Source of the DNA: Streptomyces sp. GS7 | GTDB lineage: Bacteria > Actinomycetota > Actinomycetes > Streptomycetales > Streptomycetaceae | Direction: 5' to 3' | Length of the DNA: 64,000 nt | Assembly: GCF_009834125.1 (NCBI RefSeq) | Contig: NZ_CP047146.1 | Coordinates: forward strand, 3,837,501 to 3,901,500 | In this document: positions 32,634-40,843 of the stretch, in pieces | How positions within the stretch are numbered: the stretch's first letter is position 1 | How the letters are laid out: each line of letters opens with the position of its first letter | Notes under the pieces: model-generated | Told to the model about the DNA's origin: nothing | Databases searched by the model: none | The model's input: only the letters and a program-made list of their open reading frames with translations | Made by a program: the position numbers and the translations under genes

Positions 32634-34271
32634 ATGGTAAGCGTTAACGAGTTTGCTCCCCAGAAGGCACGTGACCCCAGTTCTCTCCGTCGGGATGTGG
32701 GACTGATCGGGTTGATGTGGGCCTCAGTGGGCTCCATCATCGGATCCGGATGGCTGTACGGCGCCCAGAAGGCCGTCGTGGTGGCAGGTCCGGCCGCGAT
32801 GATCTCCTGGGGCATCGGCGCGGTCGCGATCGTGCTCCTGGCACTGGTGCATGCCGAGCTCGGTGGCCTCTTCCCGGTGGCCGGTGGCACGGCCCGCTAT
32901 CCGCACTACGCCTTCGGTGGCCTTGCGGGTATGTCCTTCGGCTGGTTCTCCTGGCTGCAGGCGGCGACGGTGGCGCCGATCGAGGTCGAGGCCATGATCG
33001 GCTATGCCGGACACTGGTCCTGGGCCAAGTCGCTCCAGCATGCGAACGGCACCCTGACGCCGAGCGGTTTTGTCGTCGCTCTCGTCCTCATGGCGATCTT
33101 CGTCGCAGTGAACTTCCTGGGTGTGAAGGTGCTCACACGCACCAACAGTGCCGCCACGTGGTGGAAGATCGCCGTACCCCTCGGGGCGATCTTCGTCATC
33201 GCGGCGACCAACTTCCACCCGCACAACTTCACCTCGCACGGTTTCGCTCCGTTCGGTGCCAAGGGTGTGCTGAGTGCCATCAGCACCAGCGGCATCATCT
33301 TCGCGCTGCTCGGGTTCGAGCAGGCGATCCAGCTGGCGGGCGAGAGCCGTAACCCCAAGCGGGACCTGCCGCGTGCCACGATCGGCTCGGTCGTGATCGG
33401 CGCGGTGATCTACACCCTGCTCCAGGTCGTCTACATCGGCGCGCTGCCGCTGGCCTCCATCGCCCATGGCTGGGCCAAGCTCAACTACGTCGGCATCGAG
33501 GGCCCTTGGGCCGGTCTTGCCACGGTGGTCGGTCTGGGCTGGCTGGGCTGGGTCCTGTACGCCGATGCCATCATCTCTCCCGCCGGCACCGGCCTGATCT
33601 ACACCACCACCACCTCCCGTATCTCCTACGGCCTGAGCAAGAACGGCTACGCGCCGAGGCTGTTCGAGAAGACCGATGCCCGCGGTGTGCCGTGGTTCGG
33701 CCTGATCATCTCCTTCGTGACCGGCGTGATCTGCTTCCTGCCCTTCCCCAGCTGGCAGCAGCTCGTCTCCTTCATCACCTCCGCCAGCGTCCTGATGTAC
33801 GCCGGCGCGCCGCTGGCCTTCGGCGTCTTCCGTCAGCGGCTGGCCAACCACGAACGTCCCTACCGCCTGCCCGGCGGCAACGTCCTGTCCCCGCTGTCCT
33901 TCGTCGTGGCGAGCCTGATCATCTACTGGGCCGGCTGGGACACTCTGCAGCGACTGGGCTGGGCGATCATCATCGGCTACGTCCTGCTCGGCGGCTACGC
34001 CCTGTACGCGACGAAGAAGCGGCTGCCGAACGCTCCCCGACTGGACTGGAAGGCCGCGCAGTGGCTCCCGGTCTACCTGATCGGCATGGGCGTCATCTCC
34101 TGGCAGGGCGGCTTCGGCGGCAAGAGCCACATCCCGCTGTGGTGGGACATGGCGATCGTCACGGTGTTCTCCGTCGGCATCTACTACTGGGCCCGGGCCA
34201 CCGCCGTCCCGGCCGAGGCGATCGAGCAGAACATCGAGGAGGTCGCCGTCGTGGACGAAGGCGGTCACTGA
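32634..34271 (+). CDS. APC-superfamily amino-acid permease
   Basis: A 545-residue membrane protein with about 12 helices. The first helix bears GLMWASVGSIIGSGWLYGAQ, the G-S/I-IGSG substrate motif of APC carriers. Later are ELGGLFPVAGGTARYPHYAF, FALLGFEQAIQLAGESRNPK and VPWFGLIISFVTG. It resembles the aspartate/amino-acid:proton symporter group. It has a polar C-terminal tail (EQNIEEVAVVDEGGH). The ATG at 32634 follows GAAAGGCGCC. Its transcript is closed by the large palindromes beginning 20 bases after the stop. Confidence 0.85.
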   Translation: MVSVNEFAPQKARDPSSLRRDVGLIGLMWASVGSIIGSGWLYGAQKAVVVAGPAAMISWGIGAVAIVLLALVHAELGGLFPVAGGTARYPHYAFGGLAGMSFGWFSWLQAATVAPIEVEAMIGYAGHWSWAKSLQHANGTLTPSGFVVALVLMAIFVAVNFLGVKVLTRTNSAATWWKIAVPLGAIFVIAATNFHPHNFTSHGFAPFGAKGVLSAISTSGIIFALLGFEQAIQLAGESRNPKRDLPRATIGSVVIGAVIYTLLQVVYIGALPLASIAHGWAKLNYVGIEGPWAGLATVVGLGWLGWVLYADAIISPAGTGLIYTTTTSRISYGLSKNGYAPRLFEKTDARGVPWFGLIISFVTGVICFLPFPSWQQLVSFITSASVLMYAGAPLAFGVFRQRLANHERPYRLPGGNVLSPLSFVVASLIIYWAGWDTLQRLGWAIIIGYVLLGGYALYATKKRLPNAPRLDWKAAQWLPVYLIGMGVISWQGGFGGKSHIPLWWDMAIVTVFSVGIYYWARATAVPAEAIEQNIEEVAVVDEGGH

Positions 34272-34290
34272 CCCCCACTCCACATCACGC

Positions 34291-34369
34291 GACCAGGGCC
34301 TCCCTGTCCGGCCGACCCGTACGCGGGTCCCTGGCCGACGACGTCCTGCCGGACAGGGAGTCCCTGGTC
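34291..34369 (+). terminator. Large imperfect hairpin after the permease gene
   Basis: GACCAGGG, one mismatch, then CTCCCTGTCCGG (34291-34311) pairs with CCGGACAGGGAG, one base, CCCTGGTC (34349-34369), giving 20 bp of stem with a 37-base loop. Inside the loop GACCCG and CGGGTC can pair. It begins 20 bases after the permease stop and overlaps the next palindrome by four bases. Confidence 0.7.
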
Positions 34370-34427
34370 GTCCATACGCCGCGCGGGCCCCGTCCTAGGA
34401 CGGGGCCCGCGCGGCGTATGGACGACC
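34366..34427. terminator. 62-bp perfect palindrome
   Basis: GGTCGTCCATACGCC followed by GCGCGGGCCCCGTCC is mirrored without a mismatch around a central TA. Arms of 31 bases with no loop make an unusually long perfect inverted repeat. It could end transcription in both directions, and it overlaps the preceding hairpin so that only one of the two can form fully. Because it is perfectly self-complementary it could also form a cruciform. Confidence 0.75.
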
Positions 34428-34713
34428 GCGGTATGGCCGGCCGGGCCGCCCGCCCAGGCACACCTGGCGGGCTTTTCGCAGCGATCGCGAGGGAGGACAA
34501 CGGCCGCGACTCCGGGAGGTGTTGGGGGCGGCACCGTGGTGCCGCTCATGGCGATCCTGATCGTTCCCACCGGCTGAACGGGGTGTGAGGCAGGCGCGCG
34601 GGAGGGGGCTGGTGGCCGCGCGCGGGAGGCGCCGCGCCGGCCGCTGATTGGTCTGGCCCGGACGGTCGGGTTCCGGTCAAGAGACGGCAATGGTTTTCAT
34701 CTGGAGATTGATG
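34428..34713. other. Intergenic region upstream of the metal ABC operon
   Basis: About 290 bases with no supported gene between the palindrome and the Zur-like box. The right end should hold the operon promoter. Confidence 0.35.
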
Positions 34714-34728
34714 TGAAAATCGTTTCCA
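34714..34728. promoter_or_regulatory. Zur-like box upstream of the metal ABC operon
   Basis: TGAAAAT, C, GTTTCCA: a near-palindromic 7-1-7 element close to the Streptomyces Zur consensus (TGAAAATGATTTTCA-like). It lies about 72 bases before the lipoprotein start, where Zur would repress in zinc sufficiency. A second part-match, GGTTTTCA, lies near 34692. Confidence 0.65.
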
Positions 34729-34799
34729 TCTAGCTTGGGGCAGCGCCTCCGCCGGAGCGCGCGACCACGCGTCCGGCATCGCCCGAAGGAGAGTCCCGC

Positions 34800-35795
34800 A
34801 TGAGCACCGCACGTACCGCCCGCGCGTCCCGAATCCCGCGACCGTTGCACCGAACCGCGCTCGTCGCCGCCGTAGCGGCGCTGACGGGTGTGACCGCGAC
34901 CGCCTGCTCGACCTCGGACCCGTCCGCGGCGGCGGCGAACGGCGGCGCCCCGGCCGGCGGCGGCTCCCCTTCGGGCAGAAGGATCCAGGTGGTCGCCGCC
35001 GAGAACTTCTGGGGCAGCATCGCTGCCCAACTCGGCGGCAGCCACGTCCACGTGACCAGCATCATCACCAACCCCGACACCGACCCGCACGACTACGAAG
35101 CGACCGCTGCCGACGCCCGCACGGTGGCCGGTGCCCGATACGTGATCGTCAACGGCATCGGCTACGACGCCTGGGCGGACAAACTGCTCGCCTCCAACCC
35201 GGGCAGCGGACGCACCGAGTTGAAGGTCGGCGATCTGGTCGGCGTGAAGCCGGGCGGCAATCCGCACCGCTGGTACTCCCCGGCCGACGTCCACAAGGTC
35301 ATCGAGAAGATCGCCGAGGACTACGCGAAGGCCGACCCGGCCGACGCCGCCTACTTCGACCGGCGCAGGGCCGACTTCGAGACCAAGGGTCTGGCCTCGT
35401 ACAGCAAGCTCATATCGGAGATCCGGGGGCGGTTTCGGGGCACGCCCGTCGGCGCTTCGGAATCCATCGTCACCCCGCTCGTCGAGGGCCTGGGACTGAA
35501 GATGCTCACCCCCGAGTCCTTCCTCGACGCGATGAGCGAGGGCGCCGACCCCACGGCCAAGGACAAGGCCGCCATCGACGACCAGATCAAGAACAAGCAG
35601 ATCAAGATCTACGTCTACAACTCCCAGAACTCCACGCCGGACGTCCAGGCGCAGGTCAAGGAGGCCAAGGGCGCGGGCATCCCCGTGGCCACCGTCACCG
35701 AGACGCTGACCCCCGCCGGCGCGAGCTTCCAGCAGTGGCAGACCGCCCAGCTCCAGGGCATCGAGCAGGCCCTGGCGAAGGCCGCCGGGCGATGA
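34800..35795 (+). CDS. Zinc/manganese ABC transporter substrate-binding lipoprotein
   Basis: A 331-residue cluster 9 (ZnuA/TroA/AztC-like) binding protein. Residues 1-36 form a lipoprotein signal ending in the lipobox TATAC. The metal-site histidines fit NPDTDPHDYE and GNPHRWYSPADVHKV, with later acidic residues in ASESIVTPLVEG and VTETLTP. The family backbone ESFLDAMSEGADPTAKDKAA is present. It captures metal outside the membrane for the permeases downstream. There is no His-rich loop of the ZnuA type, so Zn versus Mn is undecided by sequence; the Zur-like box favours zinc. The TGA overlaps the ATG of the ATPase gene (ATGA). Confidence 0.85.
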   Translation: MSTARTARASRIPRPLHRTALVAAVAALTGVTATACSTSDPSAAAANGGAPAGGGSPSGRRIQVVAAENFWGSIAAQLGGSHVHVTSIITNPDTDPHDYEATAADARTVAGARYVIVNGIGYDAWADKLLASNPGSGRTELKVGDLVGVKPGGNPHRWYSPADVHKVIEKIAEDYAKADPADAAYFDRRRADFETKGLASYSKLISEIRGRFRGTPVGASESIVTPLVEGLGLKMLTPESFLDAMSEGADPTAKDKAAIDDQIKNKQIKIYVYNSQNSTPDVQAQVKEAKGAGIPVATVTETLTPAGASFQQWQTAQLQGIEQALAKAAGR

Positions 35796-36667
35796 ACGGG
35801 GTCAGGCACCCGGGAGCCCGGCTGGGCGCGCCGAGCGGCGTCGCAGCTGGACGCGAAGCCGTGCCGGTGATGGAACTGCGCGACGCCGCCGTGCGGTTGG
35901 GCGGCCGGGACCTCTGGTCCGGTGTCAACCTCACGGTCGGCGCGGGCGAGTTCACCGCGGTCCTGGGGCCGAACGGGGTCGGCAAGTCCACTCTGATCAA
36001 GGTGCTGCTCGGTGCCGTACCGGTCGCCGCGGGCGAGGTGCGGGTCCTCGGCGCCCGTCCCGGCCGGACCGGGCACCGCATCGGATACCTGCCGCAGCGC
36101 CGCAACTTCGATCCCTCGATGCGCATCCGCGGCATCGACGTGGTCCGCATGGGACTGGACGGGGACCGCTGGGGCCTGCCCCTGCCGCTGCCGGGTCCAC
36201 GCCGCCGGGCAGCCCGCGCACGCGTCGACGAGGTCGTCGAACTGGTCGGAGCGACCGCCTACGCACACCGGCCCATCGGGCAGTGCTCCGGCGGCGAACA
36301 GCAGCGGCTGCTCATCGCCCAGGCCCTCGTACGCCGTCCCCAACTCCTCCTGCTGGATGAGCCGTTGGACAGCCTGGACCTGTCCCACCAGGGCGGGGTG
36401 GCCGCGTTGATCGGGCGCATCTGCCATCAGGAAGGCGTGGCCGTGGCGATGGTGGCCCATGACGTGAATCCGATACTGCACCACCTCGACACGGTGGTCT
36501 ACCTGGCCGCGGGCGGGTCCGCCACCGGCAGCCCGAAGGAGGTCATCACCTCCGCCACCCTGACCGCGCTCTACGGGACGCCGATCGAGGTGCTGCGCGC
36601 CTCCGACGGGCAACTGGTCGTGGTGGGACGTCCGGAGGCGACGGGAGAGTGCCGTGCTGCCGACTGA
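35792..36667 (+). CDS. Metal ABC transporter ATP-binding protein
   Basis: A 291-residue ATPase. Walker A is GPNGVGKSTLIK, the Q-loop is in YLPQRRNFDP, the signature is CSGGEQQRLLIA, Walker B is LLLLDEPLDSLDL, and the switch His is in MVAHDVNPILHHL. These features match the ZnuC/TroB type. It begins at an ATGA overlap with the lipoprotein gene and overlaps the next permease gene by 14 bases. It powers both permeases from the cytoplasmic side. Confidence 0.9.
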   Translation: MNGVRHPGARLGAPSGVAAGREAVPVMELRDAAVRLGGRDLWSGVNLTVGAGEFTAVLGPNGVGKSTLIKVLLGAVPVAAGEVRVLGARPGRTGHRIGYLPQRRNFDPSMRIRGIDVVRMGLDGDRWGLPLPLPGPRRRAARARVDEVVELVGATAYAHRPIGQCSGGEQQRLLIAQALVRRPQLLLLDEPLDSLDLSHQGGVAALIGRICHQEGVAVAMVAHDVNPILHHLDTVVYLAAGGSATGSPKEVITSATLTALYGTPIEVLRASDGQLVVVGRPEATGECRAAD

Positions 36668-37568
36668 CGCCGCCGCGCCGGCCTGGTCGTGGAACCTCAT
36701 CGGGGACTTCCAGCAGATGTGGTCGTACCCGTTCATGGTCAACGCCTTCCGCGCCGGCACGATCGTGGCCGTGGTCTCCGCGCTCGTCGGGTGGTTCGTG
36801 GTCCTGCGGCGGCAGTCGTTCGCCGCCCACACCGTGTCCACCGTCGCGTTCCCCGGCGCCGCCGGGGCGGTGCTGCTCGGGGTCGGGGCCGTCTACGGCT
36901 ACTTCGCGCTCTGCATCGCCGCCGCCCTGGTCATCGCGGTCTTCCGGGGCGGCGGCGACCGCGAGGAATCCGCGCTGACCGGGACCGTCCAAGCCTTCCT
37001 CCTCGCCTGCGGCTACCTCTTCGTCGCCCTCTACAAGGGCTTGCTGGAAGGGCCGCAGACCATCCTCTTCGGCACCTTCCTCGGCATCACCACCACCCAG
37101 GTGACCGTGCTGCTGTGCGTCGGCGCGGCCGTCCTTGCGGTGCTGGCGCTCATCGGCCGGCCGCTGCTGTTCGCGTCCACCGACCCACGGGTCGCCGCCG
37201 CCCGCCGCGTACCGGTCCGGGGGCTGTCCCTGGCCTTCCTGGTCCTCCTCGGGGCGGCGACCGCCGGGGCCAGTCAGATCACCGGCACGCTCCTGGTGTT
37301 CGCCCTGATGGTGATCCCCGCCGCCACGGCCCAGCACCTCACCGCCCGCCCGGCCGCCGGCCTCGCCCTGGCCGTGCTGGTCTCGCTCACCGCCACCTGG
37401 GCGGGACTCACCGCCGCCTACTACTCGCCCTACCCGCTGGGTTTCTTCGTGACCTCCTTCGCCTTCGCCGGATACCTCCTCGCCCTGGTGCCCCGCGCCC
37501 TGCTCGGCCTGCGGGGCAGGACCCGGCGGCCCCGGACGGGCCTGCCGCCCCTGGAGGCCACCGGATGA
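36654..37568 (+). CDS. Metal ABC transporter permease (first)
   Basis: A 304-residue integral membrane protein of the ABC-3 (ZnuB/TroC/SitC) family with about eight helices. The signature is VVLRRQSFAAHTVSTVAFPG with the HxxS-type motif at helix 2, and later LVFALMVIPAATAQHLTARP. It starts with GTG overlapping the ATPase gene and ends with an ATGA overlap to the second permease. It forms the channel with the second permease, giving a heterodimer as in Mn/Zn transporters of this class. Confidence 0.88.
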   Translation: MLPTDAAAPAWSWNLIGDFQQMWSYPFMVNAFRAGTIVAVVSALVGWFVVLRRQSFAAHTVSTVAFPGAAGAVLLGVGAVYGYFALCIAAALVIAVFRGGGDREESALTGTVQAFLLACGYLFVALYKGLLEGPQTILFGTFLGITTTQVTVLLCVGAAVLAVLALIGRPLLFASTDPRVAAARRVPVRGLSLAFLVLLGAATAGASQITGTLLVFALMVIPAATAQHLTARPAAGLALAVLVSLTATWAGLTAAYYSPYPLGFFVTSFAFAGYLLALVPRALLGLRGRTRRPRTGLPPLEATG

Positions 37569-38440
37569 GCGCCCTGGCCGCACTCCCCTCACCGACCTCG
37601 CCGCTGTCCCAACCGTTCTTCCAACACGCCCTGCTGGCCGGGACGTTGATCGCCGCGGCATGCGGACTGGTCGGCTACTTCCTCGTCCTGCGGGCCCAGG
37701 TGTTCACCGCCGATGCGCTCAGCCACGTCGCCTTCACCGGGGCCATGGCCGCCCTCGCCCTCGGCGGCGATCTGCGTCTGGGACTGCTGACCGCGACGAT
37801 CGCCGTCGCGCTGCTCTTCGGCGTCCTGGGCCGCCGGGCCCGCCCGGACGACGTCGTCACAGGCAGCGTCTTCTCCTGGCTGCTGGGACTGGGAGCCTTC
37901 TTCGTCACCCTCTACACCACCTCCCGCAGCACCGCCGACGGCACCGCCGGGGTCGGCGTCCTGTTCGGCTCGGTCTTCGGCATCTCCGCCGGCCAGGCGA
38001 CCACCGCCGCCCTCATCGCCACCGGCGTCTGCCTCCTGGTGCTGCTCGCCGCCCGGCCACTGCTCTTCGCCACCCTCGACGAGGCGGTGGCCGCCGCCCG
38101 CGGGGTGCCTGTCCGGCTGCTCGGCTACGGCTTCCTCGCGGTGGCCGGCGTCAGCGCCGCCGAGGCCACCCAGGCCGTCGGATCCCTGCTCCTGCTCGGC
38201 CTGCTGGCCGCTCCCGCCGGCGCCGCGATCCGGCTCACCGACCGCCCCTACCGGGCGCTCATCCTCTCCGCGGCGCTCGCCGTATGGGAAATGTGGACAG
38301 GTCTCTTCGCCTCCTACGCGCTCCCGAAGATGCCGCCGAGCTTCGCCATCATGGCCGCCGCCACCGCCGTGTACGCCGCCACCTTCCTCCTACGGAGACC
38401 CGTCGGACACCCCCGGACCGCGGCTCCTGCGGGGGAGTGA
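37565..38440 (+). CDS. Metal ABC transporter permease (second)
   Basis: A 291-residue ABC-3 family permease with about eight helices. The helix-2 signature LRAQVFTADALSHVAFTGAM is present, as are GVPVRLLGYGFLAVAGVSAA and LLLLGLLAAPAGAAIRLTDR. The ATG overlaps the stop of the first permease gene. Its low identity to the first permease suggests a heterodimer, not duplicated function. The operon ends about 220 bases later at a bidirectional hairpin. Confidence 0.88.
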   Translation: MSALAALPSPTSPLSQPFFQHALLAGTLIAAACGLVGYFLVLRAQVFTADALSHVAFTGAMAALALGGDLRLGLLTATIAVALLFGVLGRRARPDDVVTGSVFSWLLGLGAFFVTLYTTSRSTADGTAGVGVLFGSVFGISAGQATTAALIATGVCLLVLLAARPLLFATLDEAVAAARGVPVRLLGYGFLAVAGVSAAEATQAVGSLLLLGLLAAPAGAAIRLTDRPYRALILSAALAVWEMWTGLFASYALPKMPPSFAIMAAATAVYAATFLLRRPVGHPRTAAPAGE

Positions 38441-38659
38441 ACAGCCGAGGCGGCCGGCCGCCCGTGCCGCGGAGGAGTTGCGGGGAAAGGCCCGACCAGA
38501 GCCCGGTACTCCCACGCCCGCGCCCCGAGCGTCCCAACAGCCACAGCAGGCAGGGCCCGCCGACCAGTACGCGGTTCGCACACAGCAAGGCGGGCGACCA
38601 CCCTCATGGGGCGTGAGGCACAACGGTCCCACCCGCTCAGGCTCGGGCACGGAAACGCG

Positions 38660-38695
38660 GGTAGGGCCACGTCCCAACCGGGACGTGGCCCTACC
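38660..38695. terminator. Bidirectional hairpin terminator
   Basis: A perfect 16-bp stem, GGTAGGGCCACGTCCC with GGGACGTGGCCCTACC, and an AACC loop. It lies between the metal ABC operon and the convergent gene at 38727, and serves both. Confidence 0.75.
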
Positions 38696-38726
38696 GGCAC
38701 CGCGCTGTGTGAAGTCAGAGCGCCGC

Positions 38727-39452
38727 TCAGAGCGCCGCGTACGTACCCCGCCCGGGGCGCGTGACCAGCTTCTGCTGCTTCGCCACCCGATCGAGGGTGT
38801 TGCGAACAGACTCGATCTGCCCGGGAGTTGCCTCGCGTCCCAGCGCTTCATTGATCTCCCGGGCCCGCAGCGGCCCGTTCGACTTCCGGAGCACCTTCAG
38901 CGCGGCATCGAGGAGCCCCCCGGTGCTCTCAGCGGCCGGCTGGGCGGGCGCGGCCGGCTTCGAAGCCGCCTTCCTGGCCCGTGCCGTTGCCGGCGCGGCG
39001 GCCTTCTTCGCGGCGGCCTTCTTGGCGGTGCGCTTCTTCGCCGTACCCGTCTTGGCGCGCGAGGACGCCGCGCGCGGCGACGGCACGGCCGCTGCGGCCA
39101 CACCTGCCGGCTCCGCCACCGGCTCGGGACCGGCCGGCACCACGGGCTCGGGGGAGTCCTGCCCGGCGCTGTCACCTGCCGGTTCCACCGACGTCGTTTC
39201 CACGGACGTCGGTGCCGCCGACGCCTCTGCCGCCGGAGCGTCATCCGCCCCGACCGTGGCGAGGGGCGCGGACTGCTCAAGAGGGGCAGCGGCGCCAGTC
39301 AGCACACGCAGGTGCTCCAGGGCGTGACGCGCGGAGGTGACGCGCTGGACCACGTCGTTGAGTTCGCCGCGCAACTGCTTTTCCTGTGCCTCAAGCTCCG
39401 GCAGCGTGCTTTCGAGGTTTTCGATGGTCTGGTGGAGAACTGAGTCAGTCAT
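38727..39452 (-). CDS. Coiled-coil, Lys/Ala-rich protein with C-terminal winged helix
   Basis: A 241-residue protein in three parts. Residues 1-65 are a coiled coil (HQTIENLESTLPELEAQEKQ then LRGELNDVVQRVTSARHALE). Residues 66-175 are Ala/Pro/Glu-rich, then basic with (A/T)KK repeats (AKTGTAKKRTAKKAAAKKAA) like histone H1 or HupS tails. Residues 185-241 look like a winged helix (LLDAALKVLRKSNGPLRARE then INEALGREATPGQIESVRNT). The layout suggests a DNA-binding, nucleoid-associated or regulatory protein. The ATG at 39452 has AGGAAG upstream. I recall homologues widespread in Streptomyces but know of no function. Confidence 0.75.
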   Translation of the reverse strand: MTDSVLHQTIENLESTLPELEAQEKQLRGELNDVVQRVTSARHALEHLRVLTGAAAPLEQSAPLATVGADDAPAAEASAAPTSVETTSVEPAGDSAGQDSPEPVVPAGPEPVAEPAGVAAAAVPSPRAASSRAKTGTAKKRTAKKAAAKKAAAPATARARKAASKPAAPAQPAAESTGGLLDAALKVLRKSNGPLRAREINEALGREATPGQIESVRNTLDRVAKQQKLVTRPGRGTYAAL

Positions 39453-40219
39453 GGGCTTCCTACCCTCGCAGCATTGAGCGTGATCGCCAGTCACCGTACC
39501 TCTCCTTGGCCTTCAAGGCACAGGGCACGGCAGCCAGTCTTGCACTGTGACACTGCCTGCCCATGGGATCGAGGCAGTATTCCCTCAGGTTGCCGGCCCT
39601 CCCCGCGCGGTTGACGGGCGGCGAACACATGTGGGTCTGTGGTGGTTGGTGGCTTGACGATGCCGGGGACGGACGGTGCCAGGCGACAACCGTGCCGCGG
39701 CAGCGAGGGGTTCCGGCGGCGATATGCCCGGGACACCAGATGGTTGAGCGGTATCTCCAGGCTGTCGACCGGAATCACGTCCCGCTCGACCCGGGAGACC
39801 CGGCTGTCCGCATTGCCGAGCACGGCGGCCAAGCCCCGCTGCCGCCCGCCATCGCGCCCGCGAGCCTTGGCCGTCGACTCCCGAGCCTCAGTGCGTTCCC
39901 CCTCACTCGGGAAGCTCCCGAGGTTCCATGTCCTACGGCGTGAACGTGCCACAGCAGCGGCTGGAGAACGCGGGTTGGAGGGGCATCGTGCTTGCGCCCG
40001 GCGGTCACGAGGCACGTCCTTGCGTCCGGCGATGCCAAACGGAAGGGGAGCAATTCTCCCGAGGGCCGTTTCCCTCCCAACCCGAACTTTCCCTCCGTGT
40101 CGTGCAGTTGGCCTGTGATGGAGATGCGTGTCGTCGGCGGACGCAGTCCCGACCCGGCGCACAGACACTCCAGCACCTCGTGCACGAGGGAGGTCGGCCT
40201 CCGACCGTGTCTCCCACGC
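39453..40219. other. Long stretch without a supported gene
   Basis: About 770 bases with open frames on both strands but no recognisable motif and no ribosome site. Frames are rich in Arg and Ser as expected of non-coding high-GC DNA. It may be a decayed gene between the winged-helix gene and the DUF4440-like gene. Confidence 0.4.
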
Positions 40220-40585
40220 TCAGTCGGTCGGAGTCCCCTGGTGGAAGTACATCCGCCAGCCCGTCTCCGTCAGGCGCCACAGGGAACTGCGCCATGACCG
40301 GCGGCCCTGATGGTCGGCGGAGTACGTCAGATGAACGATGCCCGGGGCAAGGACGACACCGGTCATGTCGCCGACGTTCACCGGAGACTCCGAGGACACC
40401 GTGCCGGCACTCGTCACTGTGAGGATCGACTCCACATCCCACCGACGCCCGGAGGCTCCGATCTCGGCGAACTCCGGGTCGAGAAGCTCCAGGACCCGCG
40501 CCGGGGAAGCACGCACCTCGGGGTCGAGAAGCCGCAACTCCCCGGCAAGGGCCGCTTGCACCGCCTGCTCATTCTCGTCCGCCAT
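40220..40585 (-). CDS. DUF4440/NTF2-like fold protein
   Basis: A 121-residue cystatin-like (NTF2-like) protein: N-terminal helix AVQAALAGELRLLDPEVRAS, then ELLDPEFAEIGASGRRWDVE, then strands VLAPGIVHLTYSADHQGRRS and SLWRLTETGWRMYFHQGTP. This is typical of the stand-alone DUF4440 group. The fold hosts enzymes and binding proteins, and the role here is unknown. The ATG at 40585 gives MADENEQAVQAAL. It lies alone downstream of the transketolase gene. Confidence 0.8.
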   Translation of the reverse strand: MADENEQAVQAALAGELRLLDPEVRASPARVLELLDPEFAEIGASGRRWDVESILTVTSAGTVSSESPVNVGDMTGVVLAPGIVHLTYSADHQGRRSWRSSLWRLTETGWRMYFHQGTPTD

Positions 40586-40843
40586 GCCGGCACCCTATGG
40601 CGACCGCATCCAAGGGGACGGCGAACTGCTCCCGCGACGACGGTTGTCGAGAGTTCGAGGTGCTGTTCGTGCACAGTAATGGGATGTCCGAGTCGCCCCT
40701 GCCTGGTGGTCATGCCAGGGGGAGTCGGGCTGGCACCGCTCATCATGACGAAACGCCGGCGAGTAACGGACCGCTCGATGATGGACCGCTCGATGGTGGG
40801 ATGCCGTTGTGCGCTGCGGATTGCGGATTGCGGATTGCGGACG
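40586..40843. other. Intergenic with GCGGATT tandem repeat
   Basis: No gene is supported. At 40816-40836 GCGGATT is repeated three times with a fourth partial copy, just beyond the transketolase stop. A nearby imperfect direct repeat (ACCGCTCGATG twice near 40770-40795) adds to the low-complexity nature. Confidence 0.5.

Noticed and set aside
32724..34283. 519-codon minus-strand frame opposite the amino-acid permease
   Set aside because: The permease has clear membrane helices and the APC motif. The antisense frame is Asp/Arg/Gln-rich with no domain.
39491..40168. 225-codon minus-strand frame
   Set aside because: No recognisable motif, ribosome site or neighbour relation; composition is like random high-GC sequence.
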